From Terriglobales bacterium (GTDB lineage: Bacteria; Acidobacteriota; Terriglobia; Bryobacterales; Bryobacteraceae): DNA of 64,000 bases. The translations under genes and the position numbers were made by a program. Location of the stretch: positions 248,001 through 312,000 of the forward strand of contig JAIXQP010000025.1 in the NCBI GenBank assembly GCA_027485675.1, read 5' to 3'. Below are positions 42,465 through 51,700 of this stretch, in pieces; position 1 is the stretch's first letter; each line of letters opens with the position of its first letter. The notes beneath the pieces were generated by a model. That model did no database searches and was not told the DNA's origin. It worked only from the letters and a program-made list of their open reading frames with translations.

Positions 42465-45400
42465 ATGAAACTGCACCGTCTTGTCCGTTCCGCTGTCCTC
42501 TTGGGGGGTCTGCTGGCAGCCCCCTCCGCTTTCTGTCAGTCAACCCCGGTTGATGTGGGCAGCGGGACGATTGATCCGGTGATCCGGCAGCAGTTCGTCA
42601 ATGCGTTCTTCCGGAACGGATTTTCGAATCTTGTCACCACCCCGCCCGTGGCCGATGTCCGGCGATTCGGGCCGACGGGCCTGATTCAGGAGTTCAATCC
42701 ACTGGTTGGCACCGGAGGGCGCCTCGCGTTGGTGAAGGCCAACACGAGCACCGCGATCGTGGACGAGCAGAGCGGGGTGTTCCAAGTGCTCGCCCTCCTC
42801 TACGCCAACTACAGCTCCGTGGGGGTGGCTACCGCCGGGTATCCCATCATGGACACCGCCCTTTGCACCAATTCCGCGGCCGGTACTTGTTTTTGGCAAC
42901 TGTTCGATAGGGGGTTTGCGCTGTTCTCCTACGCGACCGCCCTGCCGAACGGGACGCAGAACTTTTCGGTGAAAGATCCCTTCTTCACCCGCTGGCAGAA
43001 CGCCGGTGGGATGGCCGTGTTGGGGGCCGCGATTTCGGCCGAGACGGCGGCGACGAGTCCGGCGCGGAGCGCCTACACCGTGCAATCGTTCCAGAACGGC
43101 TTGATCTTCAACATCACCTCCGGCCCGCTGAGCGGGCGCGAGGTGGTGGTGGTGCCGCCGGTGACCTCCACCTACCTGGCCAACGGGGGCCCCAGCGGGT
43201 TCCTGGGCGTGCCGACCGGTCCGGCCGTTTCGATTGGCAACAACCGCTTCCGGCAAACGTTTGAAGGCGGGGCAATTGACTACGATTCCACCGGAACGCC
43301 CACCGTCCGGCTGCCGGTGTTTTCGATCGGCCTCACTCCCGGCCCCACCACGCTGACGTTGAAGCTGAACGAGACCTTGCAGGTGACGGCCGTGCCGCGC
43401 GCGCTGAACGGCGACGCGCTGACGGACCGGCCCATCGCCTGGACGACAACGAATGGCCGGGTGGTGTCGATTCAAGCCTCCGGCGCCACGGCGACGCTGC
43501 GCGCGGTGGGCGGCGGCGTGGCGGCCATCACGGCGACGACGGAAGGGCGGATCAGTCCGCCGATTCAGGTGTTCGTGCAGACCACCTGCTGCGAAGTGGG
43601 TGAGGGTGCCCCGAGCGCGACCGCGGCGCAGGCTCTGCAGGACGCCGTGACGCGCAACCGGCTGGTGCTGCAGCTTCCCGGGCGGAATCCGGTGCGCCGG
43701 CAGGGCAACGGCTACGTGCAGGAGTTTGCGACGACGAACGGGGTTCGGGTGGTGCTGGCGCTGCCGGATCGCGTGGCGCAGGCTTACGTCCTTTCGGGGG
43801 TGCTGCTGAACCGGTACGAGGAGTTTGGCGGACCGGCCGGGATGCTCGGTTATCCGCTTTCCGACGCCACCAACGGCGGCCGGCAGAACTTTGAGAACGG
43901 GGTATTGGCCGGCACGCCCGTGCGTCTGGTTTCCGGTGCGTTGCTCGCGCGATGGCAGACCTTGGGCTTTGAGACCGGGGCCCTGGGCTCCCCGGCGGGC
44001 GATGTTTCGACCTTCTTTAGCTTTGCGGCCACCAGCGGCACCCAGCAAGCCTTCCGGTCCGGTGCGCTCTACAGTGTCCCGCTGGCGGGCCGCGTGAACT
44101 ACACGACCGGGCCGATCCACGCCAAGTATGTCGAGATGGGTGGTCCGGCGGGGCGGCTGGGTGCGCCCACCAATGACGAGTATGCGGTGGGGGCAGGGCG
44201 CCGGCAGGATTTCGAAGGCGGTTACCTGACGGTGGCATCCGGCGCGGCCGAGGCCACGGCGGTGGAGACTCCGCGCCAACCGTCGGTGAGTGCCGCTCCG
44301 GGCACCGTGATTGCGGGCAGCCGGGTGCGGCTGGCGCTGGGCGGATTCGGGGAGAACCGGCGGATCCGGGTACGGACGACCGGCGAAGCCGATTTCTTCG
44401 TGCAGCCCTCGAATGGCGCCTACGCCTGGGAGCTGCTGGTGCGCTCGAACGCCACTCCGCGGACGATTACCGTGGTGGCCGAGGATGGGGAGCAGCGGGT
44501 CTCGGCGCAGGCCTCGTTTACGATCCGGTCGGTGGCAGACTCCCGTCCGCAACTCAGCAAGATTCGCGGCGATAGCCAGGCCGGCGCGCCGGGATCGTTG
44601 CTGCCCGTGCCGCTGCGGGTGCAACTGCGGGACGAATCGAACAACCCGATGGCGGGGGTGGCGGTGGCGTTTACGCCCTCTCCGGGCGGGGCGGTCGTCC
44701 GGGCCTCGGCCGTGACGGACAGTAACGGGGAGGCTGAGGCGGTGCTGCGCTTGCCGGCCCGGGAGGGCATTGCGCTGGTGACGGCGGAGGCGCTGCTGCA
44801 GGTGGTGACCTTTCAAGTCCGCATGACCGGCGGGACGTTGAGCTCCTTCCCGCGCTTTACCGATACGGGGGATCCTTATCTAACTTCGGCGGCGGCCATC
44901 CTCCGCTACTACCAGGATCGCGGCGAGTTGCCGTCGCCGGTCGCTCCCGCCTCGCCGGCGGCCTTGGCTACCTATCTGCGCGGGTTCTGCGCCTTCGATA
45001 GCGCCGGGGCCCAGATCTGCGATGGTCTGCTCGAGAACGGGACGGCGAACCTGTGGCGGCTTCCGGGATTCGTGGGCGGGAAACTCGATCCGGTCGCCTT
45101 GCCGGCCACCGAGTCCGCGTTGCGGGATGCCGTGGCTTCCGGGCCAATACTCGTGAGTCTGGCGCTCGAAAGCGGCGATGCGCACGCGGTGGTGGCCACG
45201 GGGATTGGCTCCGGCGGCGAGGTGGTGATCATGGATCCGAGCCCCGTGTTCGGCCGGCGGTCGCTCGAGGATTATCTGACTGGCTTTAGCGCTGGAAACC
45301 TCTCCTATAAAGGACGGATCACCGGGCTGTTGCGCCTGGAGCCGCGGGTTCCGGCCAACGCCGGCTTCCTGGTGGTCTCCGGAAGCGCGACGCCGGAGGT

Positions 45401-46265
45401 GGCGGGGCCAGCCGGGGTTTGTGGCGCCACGTTTGCCGTGGACCGCAATGGCACGCCCAATCGGTTCCGCGTTTGCGACGGCTCCGAGGCCATCTACCAA
45501 TTGGACTTGTCGGCGCCGGGGCAATTCACGGCGACGGTGACGGATCTGGCCGCGATTGGAGCCCGCTACCCGCTTACCGGAGAACAATTGGCTTCGTTTC
45601 GTATTTCACGCCCGGCCGTGCAGTGGGAGGTAGCGCCGCTGTCGGCATCCTTCGGCCGGATGGCGGTCCTGAACGGGGCCAGTTTTGGGCCGGAACTGGC
45701 GCCGGGGGCGCTCGTGAGCGTGTTTGGATTCGGGTTGGGCCGGGCCGGGAGTGCGACAACGGCGGAAATTGGCGGCCGGGCGGCGGAGATCCTCTTCAGC
45801 AGCGCGTTCCAGTTGAATCTTGCGGTTCCGTTAGACATTCCGGCGGGGAGCTACACGTTGCGGTTGCAGTCCCCGTTTGGGGCAGCCGAAGCACCCATCG
45901 AGTTGCGGGAGGTGGCGCCAGCGATCTTCCGCCTCGGGGAGAGCCAAATGGCGGTGGTCAACGTGGGGGGAGCCTTGAACAGTCCGGCCCAGCCCGCTGC
46001 GCGCGGATCGGCACTGGTCCTTTATGGAACAGGCTTCGGGGCGGTGGTGGCGCAAGGCAATCTCACGCGGACGGTACGTCCGGTTTCGGCCACAATCGGG
46101 GGTTTGGAAGTGCCGGTTGGATACAGTGGACTCGCCCCTGGATACATTGGACTCTATCAGCTCAACCTGACCCTGCCCGTGGATATGCCCCCAGGACTAT
46201 TCCAGGCGTTGGAGTTGCGGCAAGGCGGGGTGACGGTGGGGCCGCTAACTGTATCGATTCAATAG
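42465..46265 (+). CDS. Large exported protein with LGFP repeats, pseudo-C39 and Soli C-terminal domain
   Basis: A 1266 aa exported protein (signal MKLHRLVRSAVLLGGLLAAPSAFC). In order: about three LGFP-like repeats (about 125-280, e.g. GGPSGFLGVPTG), a Big2-like Ig domain (about 300-363), three more LGFP repeats (about 454-591, GGPAGMLGYPLS, MGGPAGRLGAPTN), an Ig-like Big_1 domain (about 696-789), a C39-peptidase-like fold (about 799-962) and a TIGR03437 Soli C-terminal domain (about 1059-1266). The C39 site lacks the nucleophile cysteine (YLTSAAAIL where CG.xS is expected) though GDAHAVVATG and DPSP remain, so it is probably inactive. LGFP repeats are known in cell-wall proteins. It lies just after gspD on the same strand; candidate cargo. 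Confidence 0.85.
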   Translation: MKLHRLVRSAVLLGGLLAAPSAFCQSTPVDVGSGTIDPVIRQQFVNAFFRNGFSNLVTTPPVADVRRFGPTGLIQEFNPLVGTGGRLALVKANTSTAIVDEQSGVFQVLALLYANYSSVGVATAGYPIMDTALCTNSAAGTCFWQLFDRGFALFSYATALPNGTQNFSVKDPFFTRWQNAGGMAVLGAAISAETAATSPARSAYTVQSFQNGLIFNITSGPLSGREVVVVPPVTSTYLANGGPSGFLGVPTGPAVSIGNNRFRQTFEGGAIDYDSTGTPTVRLPVFSIGLTPGPTTLTLKLNETLQVTAVPRALNGDALTDRPIAWTTTNGRVVSIQASGATATLRAVGGGVAAITATTEGRISPPIQVFVQTTCCEVGEGAPSATAAQALQDAVTRNRLVLQLPGRNPVRRQGNGYVQEFATTNGVRVVLALPDRVAQAYVLSGVLLNRYEEFGGPAGMLGYPLSDATNGGRQNFENGVLAGTPVRLVSGALLARWQTLGFETGALGSPAGDVSTFFSFAATSGTQQAFRSGALYSVPLAGRVNYTTGPIHAKYVEMGGPAGRLGAPTNDEYAVGAGRRQDFEGGYLTVASGAAEATAVETPRQPSVSAAPGTVIAGSRVRLALGGFGENRRIRVRTTGEADFFVQPSNGAYAWELLVRSNATPRTITVVAEDGEQRVSAQASFTIRSVADSRPQLSKIRGDSQAGAPGSLLPVPLRVQLRDESNNPMAGVAVAFTPSPGGAVVRASAVTDSNGEAEAVLRLPAREGIALVTAEALLQVVTFQVRMTGGTLSSFPRFTDTGDPYLTSAAAILRYYQDRGELPSPVAPASPAALATYLRGFCAFDSAGAQICDGLLENGTANLWRLPGFVGGKLDPVALPATESALRDAVASGPILVSLALESGDAHAVVATGIGSGGEVVIMDPSPVFGRRSLEDYLTGFSAGNLSYKGRITGLLRLEPRVPANAGFLVVSGSATPEVAGPAGVCGATFAVDRNGTPNRFRVCDGSEAIYQLDLSAPGQFTATVTDLAAIGARYPLTGEQLASFRISRPAVQWEVAPLSASFGRMAVLNGASFGPELAPGALVSVFGFGLGRAGSATTAEIGGRAAEILFSSAFQLNLAVPLDIPAGSYTLRLQSPFGAAEAPIELREVAPAIFRLGESQMAVVNVGGALNSPAQPAARGSALVLYGTGFGAVVAQGNLTRTVRPVSATIGGLEVPVGYSGLAPGYIGLYQLNLTLPVDMPPGLFQALELRQGGVTVGPLTVSIQ

Positions 46266-46657
46266 AGTTACAGCGTTCGAGGAGGTCTTCCGGGGAAAGG
46301 CTGGAGGATCGGCGATGCGCGGTGGCTCAATTGGCCCAAAACCTGCAGGGGAAGAGGGTGCGTACAGACCCCTCTCAATGCAAGTCTTTGGAAACTCAGA
46401 GCTTGACTTGACGGGGTGGGAATGTTAAAAAGTAAAGGACTGCGTCTACTCAGGGTTAGGCGGTCTTCTGGATTTCAGAGCCGCGAGTACGAACGAATCA
46501 CAAAAAATATAAAGATTAGCTTGACTCGCAAGGGGTCACCAACCGCAGGCTGACAGAAGTTTGTCGTCGCGACCGGGTGAACTTCTCGAGATCAAGTCAA
46601 AGCGGTAAAAAAGGTAGTCCCTCATCAATTCGATTTTTATTCCACAAGGAGAAGGAA
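46266..46657. other. 392-bp intergenic region before major exported protein
   Basis: No gene is visible in any frame and no known riboswitch is recognised. Candidate -35/-10 boxes (TTGACT at 46403, TATAAA at 46508-46513) have poor partners. AT-rich patches (46422-46437, 46501-46514) stand out from the GC-rich flanks, as in long 5' leaders. The last 20 bases before the ATG contain AAGGAGAAGGA, a very strong Shine-Dalgarno. Confidence 0.5.
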
Positions 46658-48586
46658 ATGGCAGATTTCCGCAAATGGTTCCCGGTATTGGCCGTTGCCT
46701 CGCTGATGTTTGGCGCGGCAGCTTCCGCCAATGCCCAACCGGCGTTTAGCTGTAACACGAACGCTGGCGTTCCGCCGATCGTTCGCGCGGAAGGGTTGAC
46801 GGAACTCGTTGGTGACTTGATTTTGAACTGTACTGGTGGTACCCCGACCGCTCTTGGCGCTCCGGTTCCCCAGGTCAACTTCCAGATCTTTTTGAACACC
46901 AACGTGACCTCCCGTCTGCTCAGTGATCCCTGGAGCGAAGCGCTCCTCATGATCGACGAGCCGTCTGGCACCGATAGCACTGGGGGCAACCTCCGGTATT
47001 GCACGACCAACGGTGGCTGCGCGATGCGCGGCGTCGGTGGCACCTCGGGTGGTGTGAACTACCTGGCTGGCGACTCGCAGAACACCACTCCGGCGAACGT
47101 GTTCCAGGGCCGTCAGGCTGGTGCGAACCAGATCGTGTGGCTCGGTGTGCCGATTGATCCTCCCGGCACCACCACCACCCGCATCATCCGCATCACCAAC
47201 GTTCGTGCGAACGCCAACCAGCTTGGTGTGAGCTCGACGCTGATCCCGACCCAGATCGTTATGTTCGTTTCGGCGACCTCGACGACCTCGATCCCGATCA
47301 ACAATCCGCAGCAGACCGTGGCCTTCATCCAGCCCGGCCTGTCGTTCGGCCTCCGTACCTCGGTTGGTCTGAACTACCTGCAGTGCGTTTCCAACAACAG
47401 CGGTGCGGCCACCAACAGCGCCACCAATATGACCAGCTCGCGGCACATCCTCCGCTTCACGGAAGGCTTTGCTTCGTCGTTCAAGCGGCGGAACATTGCT
47501 TACACGAATGCGGATGAGAGCCCGATGCCGATGGCGCAGAACACGCCGAACAACAACTTCTTCACCGAGTCCGGCTTCTACAACCCGCATGTGGTGTCGG
47601 CGGCGAACAACACCTCCGGTCTCACGACCAACATCGCTCAGGCTGGGCTTGCTTCGCAGGGTACCCGTCTGATGGCCCGCTTCACCAACGTTCCCGCTGG
47701 CATCGTGCTCTATGCTTCGATCTACAGCGTCGGTTCGAGCAGTGATACCGGTCCGAGCGGCACGGCCCAGATCTCGAGCGCGCAGACTGCGTCCAACTCG
47801 TTGCTCCGCCTTGTCTCGACCGATGCCTCCGGTGGCGGTTCGTTCTCGGCTGTCTCTTCCACCAACACGTCTTCCCAGGGTGGCAACACCATCCCGTCCG
47901 CTCCGATCTCGCTCAGCAATGGCGCGGGTATGGCGGTTTGGGAAGTCATGACGTCCAACCCCTTCACGGTCCAGACTGTTGAAGTTGCGATCTCGGTGGC
48001 TTATGTCGCCAACACCAGCAACAACCTTCCTGGCCTCGGCACCGCTTCGGTCGCTGGCAGCTTCGCGCCGCTCAGCACCGTGACGACTGCTTCGACCACC
48101 AACAACCAGCCGCGTTTTGCAGATACGAGCTCCGCTCGGACCCTGTTCAACGTGAATGCTTGCAGCACGAACATCCTGTTCCCGTTCTTGACGAACCAGG
48201 TGGGCTTCGACTCGGGTATCGCTATCGCGAACACCTCGACCGACCCGTTCGGAACTGCTCCGCAGTCCGGTCCGTGTAAGCTGAACTACTACGGTGAGAC
48301 CACCGGTGGTGGCGCGGCTCCCGCGGCTCAGACCTCGGCAGTGATTCCGTCTGGTAAGACCTTGACGGCGACCTTGTCGAGCGGCGGTAACTATGGTGTC
48401 GCGGCTACGCCCGGCTTCCAGGGTTACGTGATTGCCCAGTGTAACTTCCAGTATGGTCACGGCTTCGCCTTCATCAGCGACGTCGGCGCCAACCGGGTTT
48501 CCGAGGCTTATCTCGCCCTCATCATGGACGGCCAGGTTGACACCTATCCGCGGTCGGGTGTCTTCTCCGAAGTCCTCGGTCACTAA
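46658..48586 (+). CDS. Major exported protein of unknown function, 642 aa
   Basis: A Sec signal peptide (MADFRKWFPVLAVASLMFGAAASANA, cut before Q27) and a beta-rich, Ser/Thr/Asn-rich mature protein with no Cys clusters except a few pairs (e.g. FSCNTNAG, ILNCTGG, LQCVSNN). The C-terminus has the motif CNFQYGHGFAFISD followed by ANRVSEAYLALIMDGQ. The start at 46658 has a near-perfect Shine-Dalgarno. Codon choice (GGT, GCT, CGT, AAC, TTC, GAC preferred) differs from the neighbouring genes and looks like that of highly expressed genes. I recognise no named family; a surface or S-layer-like or secreted product is a fair guess. A GNRA-loop hairpin follows the stop. Confidence 0.8.
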   Translation: MADFRKWFPVLAVASLMFGAAASANAQPAFSCNTNAGVPPIVRAEGLTELVGDLILNCTGGTPTALGAPVPQVNFQIFLNTNVTSRLLSDPWSEALLMIDEPSGTDSTGGNLRYCTTNGGCAMRGVGGTSGGVNYLAGDSQNTTPANVFQGRQAGANQIVWLGVPIDPPGTTTTRIIRITNVRANANQLGVSSTLIPTQIVMFVSATSTTSIPINNPQQTVAFIQPGLSFGLRTSVGLNYLQCVSNNSGAATNSATNMTSSRHILRFTEGFASSFKRRNIAYTNADESPMPMAQNTPNNNFFTESGFYNPHVVSAANNTSGLTTNIAQAGLASQGTRLMARFTNVPAGIVLYASIYSVGSSSDTGPSGTAQISSAQTASNSLLRLVSTDASGGGSFSAVSSTNTSSQGGNTIPSAPISLSNGAGMAVWEVMTSNPFTVQTVEVAISVAYVANTSNNLPGLGTASVAGSFAPLSTVTTASTTNNQPRFADTSSARTLFNVNACSTNILFPFLTNQVGFDSGIAIANTSTDPFGTAPQSGPCKLNYYGETTGGGAAPAAQTSAVIPSGKTLTATLSSGGNYGVAATPGFQGYVIAQCNFQYGHGFAFISDVGANRVSEAYLALIMDGQVDTYPRSGVFSEVLGH

Positions 48587-48610
48587 AAAGCAAGCAACGC
48601 AACCGGCAAT

Positions 48611-48645
48611 GGGGAGAGGCGCAAGCTTCTCCCCGTCGCCTTTTC
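48611..48645 (+). terminator. Hairpin after major exported protein gene, likely terminator
   Basis: A 10 bp stem GGGGAGAGGC/GCTTCTCCCC (48611-48634, one G-U) closed by a GCAA tetraloop, followed 7 nt later by TTTT. The T-run is not immediately adjacent, so termination may be partial. Confidence 0.6.
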
Positions 48646-48666
48646 CAGACCCGGTTTTGCCGGAGC

Positions 48667-48713
48667 AATTTACCTTCTCTCTGCTTGTAGTACTATTCGA
48701 CCAGTGGTAAATT
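48667..48713 (+). promoter_or_regulatory. Candidate promoter flanked by 8-bp inverted repeat
   Basis: AATTTACC (48667-48674) and GGTAAATT (48706-48713) are perfect inverted repeats 31 bp apart that flank a -10-like TACTAT (48691-48696). The next gene starts at 48791. The -35 is weak (TTTACC with 16 bp spacing). Confidence 0.3.
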
Positions 48714-48790
48714 AGGTGTTGTCTCTTTCCGCTCCCCGTCTCCGCTCTCCTTTTGCTCGCGTCCACAATCCCCCATTTATCGAGGTAGCA

Positions 48791-51700
48791 ATGTCGCTCT
48801 TCCGACACAGCCTAATGGCGTCGGTTTGTCTCCTTGTGTCCACTTGGACCGCTTTTGCGCAAACCCAGCTGTTCCTTTTGCCCAACACTTCAAGCCAGGC
48901 AGGGACGGTAACCGCCTTCCGGCTGGATCCCTTCTCGCAGATCACCTCCTTCACGGCGCAGACCGGTGCTGCCTTCTTCTTTGTCAACTCAGAGGGCACG
49001 AAGTACTATTCCGTCGCGCGGTCCGGCAGCGACACGCTGATGGTCCTCGAAGCCGCCAACCCGGCAAATGTGCTGAAGCGGCAGAATCTCTCCCAAGCGG
49101 AAGCGGCGACGTTGACTCCCGACGGACGCCGGCTGCTGATTGTGGCCAACGGGCTCCATATTTTTGACACGGCAAGCGACAACCTTCTGAACACGGTAAC
49201 CGGGGTTGGCAACCAACCGATCGATGTGGCGGTGCTGCCCGATGCCTCGCGCGCCTTTGTGCTGAGCGCGGTGAGCAACTCGCTCACGGCGGTCGATCTG
49301 AATACGAACGCGGCGGTGGGTACTCCGTTGACGATCGGCGGCTCCCTAACCGGCGTCGCGGTGGGCTTCAACGGCCTCGTCTATGTGACGACCTCGAACC
49401 GCCTATATGAAATTGATGGCCGGTCGATGACCATTCGGACGGAGATTCCGCTAAATGCCCGGCCCGGCAAGATTGCGTTCACTCCGGATGGCCAGTACGG
49501 CATTATGGTGAATCAGACGCCCGTTACGGGTTCTTCCGTCATCCTGGTCGATCTTCGCAGCCGGACGGTCGCGGGGACGATTCCGAACTTCCAGACGATC
49601 CTCGATACGTTGACGGTGGCGTCGAACAACCGGGTTTACGCGATTTCGAACCAGACCCAGAGCCTGTATGAGATCAGCCTGAGTCCACTGAACATCAATC
49701 CGCCTCAGTTCGCCAACATTGGTACGCCGAATAACGTTACGGCGATTGTGGGCACCAACGAGACCCCGAATCCCCGCTTCCTATTTGCGGTGACTCCGGG
49801 TTCGGTGCTGCGGCTCGAGAATACGACCATCCCGCCCACCGGCAGCGGTGCGGCCCCTATCCCGTCTAACCCCGGTGCGCTGGCGTTTGCCGCTCCGGCT
49901 CTGGTGGGCGCCACGCCAACCCAGATCCTTGGCTACAACAGCATTCAAAGCACGGCCGTCGGCACGGCGTATCAGCCCCTAATTACCCGGGTCTTGAACT
50001 CGACGGGCCGGCCCATTAAGGGCGTTTCGGTCACGTTTGTCTCGGACAACCCCTCGGCCCAGATTCAGGGTGCGACGGTTATCACGAATGACCAGGGCTA
50101 TGCGGTAACCAACGTCATCGCGCCCTCGGCCGCGGGTACCTTCACGGTTACCGCCACGGCCGGCGCCGGCGGGCCGAGCGCTCCGACCTTCCAGTTCACC
50201 TTGACGACAGGTACCACGACCGGTGGCGGTACGCCGACTGGACTCTTGAAGATCGTTCGTGGGCAAGGCCAGTTGGTCCAGGAGCAGTTTCAGATCAGTG
50301 AACCGATGACGGTAGAGATGCTGGACACCCAGGGCCGGCCGGCGGTAAACCAGACGATCACGTTTGCCCTGCAAAGCGGCAGCGGAACCTTCAATACGTC
50401 GACGTCGGACGGTACTGTTCTGCAGGGAGCGTCGTGCAGTGGCAATGTTTGTACGGTGCAGACCGATGCGAACGGCCGCGCAGCGATTGGCTTCATTGCG
50501 ACCTCAGTGAACCCTGGGCAGTCGTATGCGCAGCAAACGATCACGGCGACGAACGGCACGAATACGGTTAACTTCATTCTGACCAGCATCCTGGGACAAC
50601 TGCTTGGTGGCGGCTCGGCGTCGCCGCCGATCGTAGAACGTATCAAGCCGGTCGATCGGGACGTCGTTGGACAAGCCGGTACGACGGTCAACGAAGCCAT
50701 TCAGGTTCGGGTGATTGTCGTGTCGGGTCCGCAGTCCGGACAGGTTATCCCGAATGTCTCGCTCCGCGCTTCGACGGGCAACACGCCGGGAGCCGGTCCG
50801 ACGGCCAACTGTGTTGGCGAAGGCGATGTGGCTCTGACGGATTCCAACGGCGTGGCTACGTGTAACCTAGCCGTCGGCGGTCGTCTGGGCATCGCTCCGT
50901 TGCAGGTGGTTGTTGGTGGGACGATCAATCTCGGTGGCGCTTCACTCAATCTTGATGTGCGCCCTGGGCCGCCTTCCACGATCCGTCTGGTGCAGGGCAA
51001 CAATCAGTCGGGTGCGCCCGGCGAACGGCTACGGCTCGCCTTCGTGGCCGAGGTTTCGGACGCGTTCGGCAACGTCCTTCCGAATATTTCTGGGCAATGG
51101 GAGGTTCCGGTTCCGAACTCCATCACCCTCGCTAACGTCGTGAGCACGTCAGACTCGGCGGGCCGGGTATCCGCTCTCGGTACGCTGGGTACGGTGCCGG
51201 GCAGCAACGTGGTCCGTTACCGGACAGGAAACGCCTCGGGTACGTTTACGTTTAACGTGAATATCGCGATCACGGGGCTACAGGCGATTTCGGGAAGTGG
51301 CCAGACGGCCATCACCGGACAAGCCTTCCCGCAACCGCTCATCGTGCAGGTCTCGGACGACCGGGGGGCCCCGGCGGCTGGACAGCCGGTGGTGTTCTCG
51401 GTGGTGGGCGGCAGTGCGACGCTGAGCGCCGGGACGGTGAATAGCGGTGCGGACGGCCGGGCTTCGGTGAACGTCACGGCTGGACCGGTGGCCGGAACGA
51501 TCACCGTCCGGGCTTCGCTGGGTAACCTGGCGCAAACGTTTACGCTCACCTCCCGCTTGCCGGGTCCGGTGTTCACGACGAGCAACATTGTGAACACTGC
51601 GAGCAACCAGCCTGGTCTCGTGCCGTGCGGCATCGGTACCCTTTTCGGGACCGGCATCGCTCCCACGCTGAACGGGGTTCTCCCGGCTAACCTGCTTGGT

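Noticed and set aside
42540-44816. Long open frame of 758 codons on the minus strand opposite the LGFP protein gene
   Set aside because: It is a shadow of the high-GC coding strand: composition is Arg/Gly/Pro/His-rich, no known motif, and the plus-strand gene has clear domains.
46403-46437. TTGACT with AT-rich downstream as a promoter
   Set aside because: No acceptable -10 at 16-18 bp; too weak to call.
46266-46657. Possible riboswitch in the leader of the major exported protein
   Set aside because: No match to c-di-GMP, SAM, TPP or cobalamin signatures that I can recall; left as an uncharacterised leader.
46637-48808. 723-codon minus-strand open frame opposite the major exported protein
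   Set aside because: Arg/Gly/Glu-rich shadow translation with no motif; the plus frame has a signal peptide, a ribosome site and biased codon use.
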